DNA of 64,000 nt from the NCBI GenBank assembly GCA_963556045.3, contig CAUVYA020000002.1, forward strand, positions 310,001-374,000, read 5' to 3'. The notes beneath the pieces are model-generated. The model saw only the letters and a program-made list of their open reading frames with translations, ran no database searches and was not told the origin of the DNA. Origin of the DNA: UBA4781 sp963556045 (GTDB lineage: Bacteria; Chloroflexota; Anaerolineae; Anaerolineales; Anaerolineaceae). This document shows positions 54,307 through 63,123 of the stretch, piece by piece. The first letter of the stretch is position 1. Each line of letters begins with the position of its first letter. A program made the translations under genes and the position numbers.

Positions 54307-54747
54307 ATGACAAAAATAACAAGAAGTGATCCATTTTTAGATATCGTGAACGTGAGAAATACGATGGATAAGATGCTGGATAATTATTTTGGTCATTCTG
54401 CTTTATCCTTTGAAGGATACGGAATTCTTGATATGGATATGTACCAGACAGATGACGATGTAGTGATTGAAGCATCTATTCCAGGTGTAAATCCTGAAGA
54501 GATCAATATTTCTATTGCCGGTGAAGTACTGACCATTAAAGGGGAAGTGAAACAGGTAAATGAAAGCGAGAATTTAGATTATCATATCCGTGAGAGACGA
54601 TTTGGTACTTTTAGCCGTTCTATTACGCTACCAGTACATGTGATTGCCGAAAAAGCAAATGCCGATTTCAAAAATGGTATTCTTAAATTGACTTTGCCGA
54701 AAGCGGAAGAAATTAAACCCAGGACCATCACGGTAAAGGCAAAGTAA
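54307..54747 (+). CDS. hsp20: Small heat-shock protein, Hsp20/alpha-crystallin family
   Basis: ATP-independent holdase chaperone of 146 residues. The alpha-crystallin domain spans about 40-135: DMYQTDDDVVIEASIPGV, EEINISIAGEVLTIKGE, RRFGTFSRSITLPV, and the hallmark ADFKNGILKLTLPKAEE. AAGGAGG is ideally placed. It is one of the few unbroken genes in this part of the window. The inverted repeat upstream may control it. Confidence 0.95.
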   Translation: MTKITRSDPFLDIVNVRNTMDKMLDNYFGHSALSFEGYGILDMDMYQTDDDVVIEASIPGVNPEEINISIAGEVLTIKGEVKQVNESENLDYHIRERRFGTFSRSITLPVHVIAEKANADFKNGILKLTLPKAEEIKPRTITVKAK

Positions 54748-54862
54748 AGATAAAGATAAGAATTTTATAAGTATAAAAAGAAAACCTTTCCGAAACTGAA
54801 AAATCCTGTACAATGACGGAAAGATTTTCGGAATTTTCTAAAGAATGATAGGAGATAAATAG

Positions 54863-55217
54863 ATGAACGAACCGATACATGTAAACAGATGCAGCTTTCA
54901 AAAAACATCTGTGCTTGAATCCACCATCCCGGTGATCGTGGATTTTTTGGGCTCCATGGTGTGGTCCTTGTAAGATGGTAGCACCAGCCCTTGAGAAAAT
55001 TGCCAAAGATTATGATGGTAAATTAACCGTAGCAAAAGTAAATACTGATGAAAAACCAGGAATGGGCATCACGTTATGGAGTGCAGGGAATTCCAACAAT
55101 GCTTTTTCATATCTGAAGGTAAAGTTATCCACCGACAGGTTGGCGCAGTTTCCCGAGGGTATGCTGAGAGAGACCGTAGATCAATTTCTTGGTGTAATAA
55201 AAGAAAATAAAGAGTAA
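54863..55217 (+). CDS. trxA: Thioredoxin, frameshifted
   Basis: Disulfide reductase of about 116 residues. Dropping one T from the six-T run near 54933 restores VDFWAPWCGPCKMVAPALEKI with the WCGPC active site. Single-base deletions at GG (about 55060), T5 and CCC restore KVNTDEKPEWASRYGVQGIPTM, with the conserved cis-Pro, and then LFISEGKVIHRQVGAVSEGML. GGAG precedes ATG 54863. A perfect bidirectional terminator follows. Confidence 0.85.
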
Positions 55218-55240
55218 ATTAACTAAAATACCAGATAACA

Positions 55241-55269
55241 AAAAAAGACCCTTTAGGGTCCTTTTTTTG
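55241..55269. terminator. Bidirectional terminator between trxA and murA
   Basis: GACCC-TTTA-GGGTC with seven A on the left and seven T on the right. It serves both convergent genes. Confidence 0.9.
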
Positions 55270-55271
55270 TT

Positions 55272-56564
55272 TAACAGCGTTTAATGGAAGCTCCTAATCC
55301 GGCTAATTTTTCATCAATTCTCTCATAACCCCGATCAATTTGGCGTATATTGCGTATAGTTGAGGACACCATCAGCGGATAATGCAGCCAGAAGTAACGC
55401 CATTCCCGCACGGATATCCGGACCAGCCATATCATCACCAAGCAAGCGGGTCGGACCCTGCACTATACAGCGGTGAGGATCACATAATACGATCTGAGCT
55501 CCCATACTCACCAGTTTATCGGTAAAGAAACATACGGCTTGGGTACATCCAGTCATGGAAAAGAACAGACCCCTTCGATTGCGTGGCAATCACAATGGCG
55601 ATGCTCATCAAATCAGTCGGGAAGGCGGGCCACGGCATAACGCTTATTTTCTGGAATAGCATTATCAAGATCGGGTTCAATACATAAACATTGATCAGAT
55701 GGAACGATGATATCTTCGCCATGGATATCCCAATCTACACCCATGCGGTTTGAATACTAAACTTAACCATCGAAAGATATTTTGATCCAGCATTTTTTTA
55801 TTGTAATGGATCCTTTTGTAATCGCAGCAGCTCCAATAAAAACTAACCACTTCAAGGTAATCAGGTCCAATTGTAAAATTCTCCCCCATGAAGACTCGTA
55901 AACTCCTTCGATCTCAAGTGTATTTGATCCAATATTTTTGATATTTGCCCCCAATCCATTCAAGAACAAAACATAATTCTTGAATGTGGGGTTTCTGAAG
56001 CCGCATTTTCGTAGAATTGATGTACCTTTTTGCCAGGACAGATGCCATAATAGCATTTTCGGTAGCGGTAAACACTGGCTTCATCCAGCAAGATATCCGC
56101 CCCAATTAATTCTTTACATCGAAAAGTGAAGGTACGGTTGTACTTTAAGCTGACCCCCAGTTTTTTGAAGAGCCAGAATATGAGTATCAACACGGCGGCG
56201 ACCAATGACATCACCACCTGGAGGGGGAAGGATGATATAGCCAGCTCGCGCAAGCATAGGACCGGCAAGCAGGATCGATGCGCGTATATTACGGCAGAGT
56301 TTCCGGATCAAGTTTCGGCAGGGTGAATTTCACCGGCAGTCACTTCCCAGGTATGCACATCTATTATCCTGATATTCACACCAAGACTTTCAAGCAGCGC
56401 CCGCATGGTTTGCACATCCAGAATATCAGGAATATTGTGAAGAATAACGGGTTGATCTGTCAAAATACAGGCAGAAAAGGATCGGAAGAGCGGCGTTTCT
56501 TATTTCCAGATGGTGTTACCTCACCATTCAGGGCAACACTACCTTCAATGATGAACTTATCCAT
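55272..56564 (-). CDS. murA: UDP-N-acetylglucosamine 1-carboxyvinyltransferase with Asp at the active-site Cys position, frameshifted
   Basis: First committed step of peptidoglycan synthesis, about 430 residues when repaired. N-terminus FIIEGSVALNGEVTPSGNK, middle AGPMLARAGYIILPPPGGDVIGRRRVDTH, C-terminus IDRGYERIDEKLAGLGASIKR. In most MurA the loop reads PGGCxIG; here the residue is Asp (GAT, 56210-56212), within a stretch that reads cleanly on both sides. Asp at this site gives natural fosfomycin resistance in mycobacteria and chlamydiae. Several homopolymer frame breaks elsewhere. It follows the SIS-domain gene by 38 bases. It may be a MurA paralogue rather than the main enzyme. Confidence 0.82.
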
Positions 56565-56602
56565 TCACACAACCTCCATCAATGAAATTATTTTCATACT
56601 TT

Positions 56603-57655
56603 CTAGAAAGTCTCAGTTACTTTATTTAAACCCTCTGGTTTATCCGGGTTTAATCCACGTTCAATAGCGATTTGTCTACCAAAAAAATTGTCCGGGAATC
56701 GTGCATGCAATAGGTGAAAATGATTCAGGAATATCAGCGGGTATACGGAACCCAAGTTTGCTGGCTTGAATTATATCCTCATCATTGCTAACACTGATGA
56801 TTTCCGCTCGACGTTGTACAAGTTCTTGCACCATTTGTTTCATATCCATGAGCACCTGTCCACGAGGTGCGATAATAAAAACGGGAAATCCGTTGTATAC
56901 AGTAGCAATAGGACCATGCTTGAAATCAGCCGATGAGTAGGGATTCGCATTTATACCGGTCAATTCCTTGATCTTCAAAGCAATTTCGAAAGCTGTACAA
57001 TAATTAAGACCACGTGATAAAACAGCGCAAGATTCAACATACCGATACCGTTGCATGCTGTCAATTTTATCCTGTGAAAAATCTATTGTATTTTGAAGCC
57101 ATTGAGGAATCTTTGAAATAGATTCAATGAAATCAGGTTTCCCAGAAAAAGCGCCAGAAAGCATGGCTAAAGTGATCAGGGAATTTGTATACGATTTTGT
57201 AGCTGCTACGGCTTTTTCTTCTCCAGCATGGATTGGGATGGTGTATTTTGATTCGGCTGAAAGTGGAGATTGTGCGTTATTTGTTATGCAGATGGTAGTA
57301 CAACCCTGTGAGTTAGCATTCTTAACCGTCTCAACAATATCAGGAGACATGCCTGATTGTGAAATAGAAATTACCAATGCCCGTTCCAATTTCGGGGGAG
57401 TTCCATACAATGTGAAAAGAGATGGGGTAGTAAGAGCAACAGGAAAGCGATTATTGCTCCCAAAAAGATATTGCGCATAACGTCCGGCATTGTCTGAACT
57501 GCCCCGCGCTGCAATTAAAACGTAATTGAAATCTTTATTGATCTTCTGGACAATTTCTTTGATGTTGGGGAATTCTTCTTTGATTAGTGTTGTAGCAGCA
57601 GCTGGTTGTTGTTGTTTATCTCTTGAAAAAGTTGATCCATATTAGTTTTATCCAT
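56603..57655 (-). CDS. SIS-domain sugar isomerase/deaminase (GlmS C-terminal-like), frameshifted
   Basis: About 350 residues when repaired, two SIS domains and no glutaminase domain. First domain: VLIAARGSSDNAGRYAQYLFG and VISISQSGMSPDIVETV; second: CAVLSRGLNYCTAFEIALKIKEL and ADFKHGPIA. The end reads GQFFGRQIAIERGLNPDKPEGLNKVT once one T is dropped from a T7 run near 56683, with stop at 56603. The 5' end has a frame break near 57625. It acts on an amino-sugar phosphate; being upstream of murA, it probably feeds or recycles cell-wall amino sugars. Confidence 0.8.
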
Positions 57656-57748
57656 CACTTTTTTGAACAAATCGTGTTTACAATGGTATAGTATAACCGC
57701 AATGATAAACTGAAGTATACTAAATTTATTCTACCCCGGAGTGAAATT

Positions 57749-58880
57749 ATGATTACTATTCATAAAATTGATACCAGTAATAAAAAAGAAGTAAATGACT
57801 TTGTACAACTCCCTTTTGGCTTGTATAAAGGACGTTCCACAATGGGTTCCTCCCATTAAGGGTGGAATTCGAGATACGTTAAATCGGAATAAACATCCCT
57901 ATTATGAACATTCAGATGCAGATTTCTTCCTGGCGAAAGATGGCGACGAGGTAGTCGGACGAATTGCTGTGCTGGAGAATAAGGTCTATAACAAATATCA
58001 TGATAAGAAACAAGCCTCTTTCTATTTATATGAAAGTGTTGATGACCAGAAAGTAGCAGAAAAAAATATTTGAAGCCGCATTTGATTGGTCTCATGCTCG
58101 CGGATTGAATTATTTTATTGGACCGAAGGGTTTTTTCACCATTTGATGGTTATGGATTTGTGGTGGAAGGTTTTGAACATCGTCAGATGATGACCATGAT
58201 GAACTACAACAAACCAAATTATCCGGCATTCATGGAAAATCAAGGATTTACGAAAGTGGTTGATTGGGTTTCAAGTTATGTTGAGATCGCAAAATTCAAT
58301 ATGCCTGAAAAAAATACGATTGGTCGCCGATAAAGTGAGAAAACAGGGAAAATTTAAAGTTCATCAATTTTCTTCAAAATCTGAACTCAAGCGATACGTG
58401 CCTTTTATTGGACAGGCATACAATAAAACCTTTGTAAATAACTGGGAATATTATCCATTAACCCAAAAGGAAGTAGACTGGGCTTTTCAAGATCTAACAC
58501 TTGTAGCAATACCTGATTTGATCAAGATCATCACATACAATGACGAAGTAGTAGGTTTCCTGCTGGCATTTCCAGATATTTCTGCTGCCTTTCAACGGCA
58601 TAATGGTTCATTAACACCACTTTCTATCATCGATATCATGCGCGAAGTGAAAAAGTCAAAATGGATAGAATTCAACGGTGTAGGTGTGCTGCCTGAATAT
58701 CAGGGTTTTGGTGGAAACGCACTCTTATTCGATGAGATAGAAAAAACAGCAAAAAGCCACAACTTTATTCATGGGGAATTAACCAATATTGCTGAGACGG
58801 CGGTGCAAATGCGGAAAGATCTTGAAAATCTGGGGGTGAAACCGTATAAAAACCACCGCATATTTGGAAAAGATATCTAG
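57749..58880 (+). CDS. GNAT-like acetyltransferase, about 375 residues, frameshifted
   Basis: Not a gene I can name. Repaired, it begins MITIHKIDTSNKKEVNDFVQLPF with DVPQWVPPIKGGIRDTLN following, then a first half with KDGDEVVGRIAVLE and a second half with a GNAT-type core (EFNGVGVLPEYQGFGGNALLFDEIE, acetyl-CoA loop) near residue 310. Uncharacterised two-half GNAT proteins of this size occur in many anaerobes. Frame breaks at homopolymers near 57825, 58070, 58130 and 58315. CGGAG is spaced well before ATG 57749. Its terminator has been split by the IS element. Confidence 0.7.
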
Positions 58881-58886
58881 ATAAAT

Positions 58887-58900
58887 AAAAGGGAGATGGC
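58887..58900 (+). terminator. Left arm of an intrinsic terminator interrupted by an IS
   Basis: AAAAGGGAGATG followed by GC of the 3-base target duplication. Joined to the right arm beyond the IS, it rebuilds a hairpin with stem GGAGATG/CATCTCC extended by A-T pairs, loop GCAG and a six-T tail, right after the acetyltransferase stop. Confidence 0.8.
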
Positions 58901-60325
58901 TGAACTGCACCCCAAAAGTTGGACACCAAAACCAACAGAAAGGGTGCAGTTTTATAATGACCAAATATAGTAAAGAAGAACGAATAGCAGCAGCCAAAGC
59001 AGTAGAAGCAGGGGAGAGCATCGCCAGTGTTTCCAAGAGATACCAAATGAGTCCCACGGTAGTCAGTCGAAGCTTGAGACATTATGAAGAACACGGAGAT
59101 AAAGGAGCGAGCAACCCAGCCTACAATTGGACCGCCGAACAGAAGTACAGCGTATTAGAATACATGCATGAGAACTACTTATCATGTAGAGAAACGGGCA
59201 TCCAATTTGGGATAAGCGGGTCATCAACAGTCTGGCAATGGGAGCAGAGATACTTGGAAAAAGGGATTGAGGGATTAGAAGATAAGAAGAAGGGCAGAAA
59301 GCCAAGAACGCCAAAGCCTAAACCGCCGAAGACCAGGGAAGAAGAACTGCTGGAAGAGAATCTGTATCTGCGAGCAGAGAATGAATACCTAAAAAAAATT
59401 GAACGCCTTGGTTGCAGAGCGGGAAAAGCGCGAACGAGGGATCAAGTAGTTGTTATCTCTGAACTAAGGCATACATACCCTTTGGCGCTGCTTCTGATCA
59501 TAGCGCGTGTCCCCAGAAGCAGTTATTACTATCACCTGAAACAGCTCTGTGAGCCGCCCAGGCATCTCAAAGAGCGAGAGGTGATCCGAAGTATCTGCAG
59601 CGAGCACAAAGGTCGTTATGGTTATCGTCGGGTCACACTTGAATTGAGACAGCGGGGATTTCAGACCAACCACAAACTGGTCATGAAGCTCATGAAGCAG
59701 GAACAGCTTACCTGTACGCTGCGGAAAAAGAAATATCGTTCCTATCGGGGTGAGGTGGGGAAGATTGCTCCCAACCTATTGCAGCGTGATTTCAAAACTG
59801 AAAAACCCAACTTGAAATGGGCAACCGACATCACCGAATTCAAACTGATGGGGCAAAAAACTCTATCTTTCCCCCATCATGGACCTCTTCAATGGTGAGA
59901 TCATCAGTTATTCCCTGACCAAGCGTCCAAACTTCCACCAGGTCACTGCAATGCTGAAGGATGCCTTCTGTAAAATCCCTGACAATAGCAAATTGATCCT
60001 GCATTCGGATCAGGGCTGGCAGTATCAGATGAAAGTCTACCAAAAGATGCTCAGGGATAAAGGCATACGGCAGAGCATGTCCAGAAAGGGGAATTGTTAT
60101 GATAACAGCGTCATGGAAAAACTTCTTTGGCATTCTCAAATCCGAGTTCTATCACAACCAGGAGTTTTCTTCAACTGAGCATTTTGAAAAAGAGTTATCT
60201 GAGTATATTGATTACTACAATAATCGCAGGATCAAGGTTAAACTAAAAGGACTGAGTCCTGTTCAATTTCGTACTCAGTCTTTTATTTCTACTTAACTTT
60301 TGTCCAATAAATGGGGTGCACTACA
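58901..60325 (+). mobile_element. IS3-family (IS150-group-like) insertion sequence
   Basis: 1425 bp. Imperfect terminal inverted repeats begin TG and end CA: the left end has TGCACCCCAAAAGTTGGACA and the right end (complement) TGCACCCCATTTATTGGACA, 16 of 20 matching. A 3-bp direct repeat GGC flanks it (58898-58900 and 60326-60328). It carries an OrfA/OrfB transposase. The insertion lies in the loop of the terminator of the upstream gene. Confidence 0.92.
58957..60296 (+). CDS. IS3/IS150-type transposase OrfAB, frameshifted
   Basis: OrfA part (to about 59410): two helix-turn-helix units (EAGESIASVSKRYQMSPTVV) and a leucine-zipper-like helix ending ENEYLKK. OrfB part: DDE integrase core with DITEFK, LHSDQGWQYQ and the DDE-region SRKGNCYDNSVMENFFGILK, ending QFRTQSF. 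At 59391-59398 there is an A8 run; with A7, OrfA would end separately (ERGIK stop) and OrfB would need -1 slippage, as in this family. Two more runs (near 59855 and 60120) are one A too long and break OrfB. Probably a functional element with sequence errors. Confidence 0.88.
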
Positions 60326-60346
60326 GGCAGCATCTCCTTTTTTGTT
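60326..60346 (+). terminator. Right arm of the IS-interrupted terminator
   Basis: GGC duplication, then AGCATCTCC and a run of six T. Together with 58887-58900 it makes the original terminator of the acetyltransferase gene. By itself it can no longer fold. Confidence 0.8.
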
Positions 60347-60362
60347 GTGATTTTATCAACTT

Positions 60363-60405
60363 GCATTACAATAATGCGAGTAGAAAGTGATGCGAATTTG
60401 CATCA
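60363..60405. repeat. Two small inverted repeats upstream of the second MBOAT module
   Basis: GCATTA-CAA-TAATGC (60363-60377) and TGATGC-GAATTT-GCATCA (60388-60405). Both lie 75-120 bases before the microprotein start in an otherwise empty AT-rich region, so they are candidate operator sites. Confidence 0.4.
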
Positions 60406-60480
60406 TTTTATTGGAATGTTGAAAAAATTGGTTAATCAAAACACAAACTAGAAGATCTGTGGATATTCATAGCTGAGATA

Positions 60481-60597
60481 ATGAAAAAAAAGAAAACCTC
60501 TGAAAACTGGCTGGTTCTCATATTCGTAATTATTACGATCGGGCTTCTGATCTTCAGCGTGGATATATCACCACTTTGGATCTATCAGGGTTTCTAG
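60481..60597 (+). CDS. DltX-like membrane microprotein (38 aa) with C-terminal WIYQGF
   Basis: A short frame missed by length cut-offs: a basic N-terminus (MKKKKTSENW), one membrane helix (LVLIFVIITIGLLIF), then SVDISPLWIYQGF and stop. The next gene, an MBOAT, starts at the base after the stop (TAGATG). DltX, the small protein of D-alanylation operons, has the same layout and ends FIYNEF; its Tyr is thought to carry the acyl group between DltB and DltD. The MBOAT downstream lacks the C-terminal FIYxxF tail found on the other MBOAT of this window, which fits a split arrangement. No strong ribosome site. Confidence 0.65.
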   Translation: MKKKKTSENWLVLIFVIITIGLLIFSVDISPLWIYQGF

Positions 60598-62018
60598 ATG
60601 AGCATTACACAGATTGCCTTTGTAGGCGTGGGAAGTATTCTTTATCGGTTAGTGGGAAAAAAACTGGCAGCGAGAAAAAAATAATATTTCTGCTCAATAT
60701 ATTCCTATTATTTCTAATTCAACCCGGGGGATCCATTCGATATCTTAATTTCATTCTGCCCTGGATTATGATTTTTATTCTTATGGGCAGCGGATTCGCA
60801 GTAGCAAAAACAGACAAGAAAGAAATATTTCTGCTATGCATGCTCTGCCTTCTTGGCTTTCTACCTTTTCTATTTTCTGAAATAATTCCAGCTTTAAAAT
60901 CCAGTTTTTTTGATATTCATTTAAATGTACAGATCCTGTTAAAACTCCTCGGTTATGGTGGAATCCTGCTAGGTATTTCTTATCTTTTGCGCTCAAACAA
61001 AGCATTCTTACCCTTTGTATTAGTTATTGTCCTGTTGATATTTGTATTCCTGAAACAACCTGCATTAACAACTCTTACCAGCGGCGTGCTGCGTGGTATG
61101 TTTCAACAAAACACCAGTCTCGCTTCTGCACTGGATATCCGCTGGATCGGGTATTCATATATTACATTTCGTCTCATCCATGTCATACGCGAATATCAAA
61201 AAGGTCGCATAAGGGATATTTCATTGATCCGATTTATGAATTATTGTTTGTTCTTTCCAGCCGTAACTGCCGGTCCGATCAATCGCTATGATGATTTTTT
61301 CAAAGCAAATAGACAATCCGGAATTATCAATACAGGATGGATTCCTGGAAGGTGGAAAACGCTTATTCATGGGATTATTCAAGAAGTTTGTCATTGCGGA
61401 TAGTATCGCAATCCTGGCTTTGAACTCCACCAATGCAGGTCAAATTAATCAAATTGGTTGGATGTGGGTAACATTGATTTTCTACTCTTTTCAAATCTAC
61501 TTTGACTTCAGTGGTTATACCGACATTGCCATCGGGTCTGGGATATTTCTGGGGAATCAAACTGCCTGAAAATTTTGATAAACCCTATCTGAAAAGTAAT
61601 CTGACTAAGTTTTGGGATAGCTGGCATATAACCCTGTCACAATGGATCCGTGCATATTATTTCAATCCAGTTAATCGCTCCTTTCGGAAAACAAAGATAG
61701 GCAGATCACCAGTATCACTCCTTTTCTTTTTGCAGGTGACAACCATGCTGCTGATCGGGACTATGGCATGGGTTTACATGGACCTTTGCTATCTGGGGCT
61801 TGTGGCATGGGATCGGGTTATTTGTCCAAAATCGTTGGAGCACCTGGTTGAAAAAATACAATCACGAAGGGAAACAGTCACGTTTCGCACATACGCTTGG
61901 AACTATTCTTTCAACATTATTGACCTTTACATACGTCTCTTTGGGCTGGGTATGGTTTCTGAGCCCAACTGTTTCACAGGCTGTTCGTATTTTCCAAAAA
62001 TTATTGGGATTAGGTTAA
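60598..62018 (+). CDS. MBOAT-family O-acyltransferase, second copy, frameshifted
   Basis: About 470 residues when repaired. N-terminal helices (ITQIAFVGVGSILYRLVGKK), PAVTAGPINRYDDFF, GLFKKFVIADSIA, FYSFQIYFDFSGYTDIAIG, WDSWHITLSQWIRAYYF and, after dropping one G at the GGG near 61757, the catalytic His in GLWHGFTWTFAIWGLWHG. It ends in a membrane helix and LLGLG, without a FIYxxF tail. Frame breaks near 60680, 61350, 61545 and 61757 are all in short runs. Coupled to the microprotein upstream and the SGNH protein downstream. Confidence 0.82.
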
Positions 62019-62024
62019 ACAAGT

Positions 62025-63123
62025 ATGAAAAACGAAAATATTAACCCTTTCCGTATCATGATTAAAGCATTATTAATCCTGCTGATATTTAATTTTGCCT
62101 TCCCTTTGATCGAGAAAATGCCCGTACAGCAAATAACCCTGTACAATCATATCGTCAGGGGGAGAGAGCGCTTACCATTCGGTGAGAACCCTCAACAGGC
62201 ATATAATCTTACGATGAATGATTTAGATGCAATGCTGCTTTCTCATGAGATCAGCAAACGTTCAGCCGATGAATCCTTATCAGTGGTAATCGGTGGTGAT
62301 TCATCTGTATGGGGAACACTGCTGGAAAATGAGGATACGATTTCAGTTAAACTTGAACAAAAATTCCTTGATAAAAATGTCCATGTTTATAACCTGGGAT
62401 ACCCAACTACTGCGATTCTGAAAGACCTTGTCCTGTTGGACGCAAGCCTCGCCTGCGAACCCGATATGATTATCTGGTTCATTACCCTCAACTCACTAAT
62501 ACGGGATGCTCATAAAGATGCGCCTATCCTCATAAATAATCCTGAAAAGACCAATGCCGTTATTACCGGTTACGATTTGTCAATACCTCTTTTACCAGAA
62601 AGAACTTTTCTCGATAAAACCTTTTTCAATCAAAGGCGGAATATTCACGATCGTATACAACTGCAATTATTTGCAGCAATGTGGGGGGCGACCGGGATAG
62701 ATCAATTCATTCCCCAGGAATACAATTCTGCCGCTCGCGACCTTGAAGATGATGATTCTTATTTGGGCATCACGGATCATGAACTGAATGAACAGGATCT
62801 GGAATTAGAGGTGGTAGCGGCTTTCATCAAGCAAAAACCCAGGTGTAGAAGTGATCATTGTGAATGAACCAATCCTGATCAGCCAAGGGGTGAATAGTGA
62901 TGTTCGTTACAATTTCTATTATCCACGATGGGCTTATGACCAATATCGAACTTTGATTGCAACCAAATTCGATGAAATGGGGATAAAATATATCGATTTA
63001 TGGGATAGCGTACCTGAAAAGTATTTCACTAATAGCGCGATCCATTATAATGCTCAGGGTGCTGACATCCTTGTTGATGCCCTGTATTCTAAATTAGAGA
63101 AGGAAATATCGTTAATCGAATGA
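62025..63123 (+). CDS. SGNH/DltD-like membrane-anchored protein, second copy, frameshifted
   Basis: About 365 residues when repaired: N-terminal anchor (MIKALLILLIFNFAFPLI), an SGNH-like domain with VVIGGDSSVWG (Ser nucleophile position, about residue 91), DMIIWFITLNSL and a C-terminal IHYNAQGADILVDAL carrying the catalytic His. An A5 run near 62840 should be A4, joining KQNPGVEVIIVNEP. It follows MBOAT by six bases. It resembles the first SGNH gene in layout but is clearly divergent in sequence. Confidence 0.78.

Noticed and set aside
51548..62018. A cluster of true pseudogenes or a decaying genomic island
   Set aside because: The breaks are almost all one-base gains in homopolymers, with full conservation of the proteins around them, across housekeeping genes as well as the IS.
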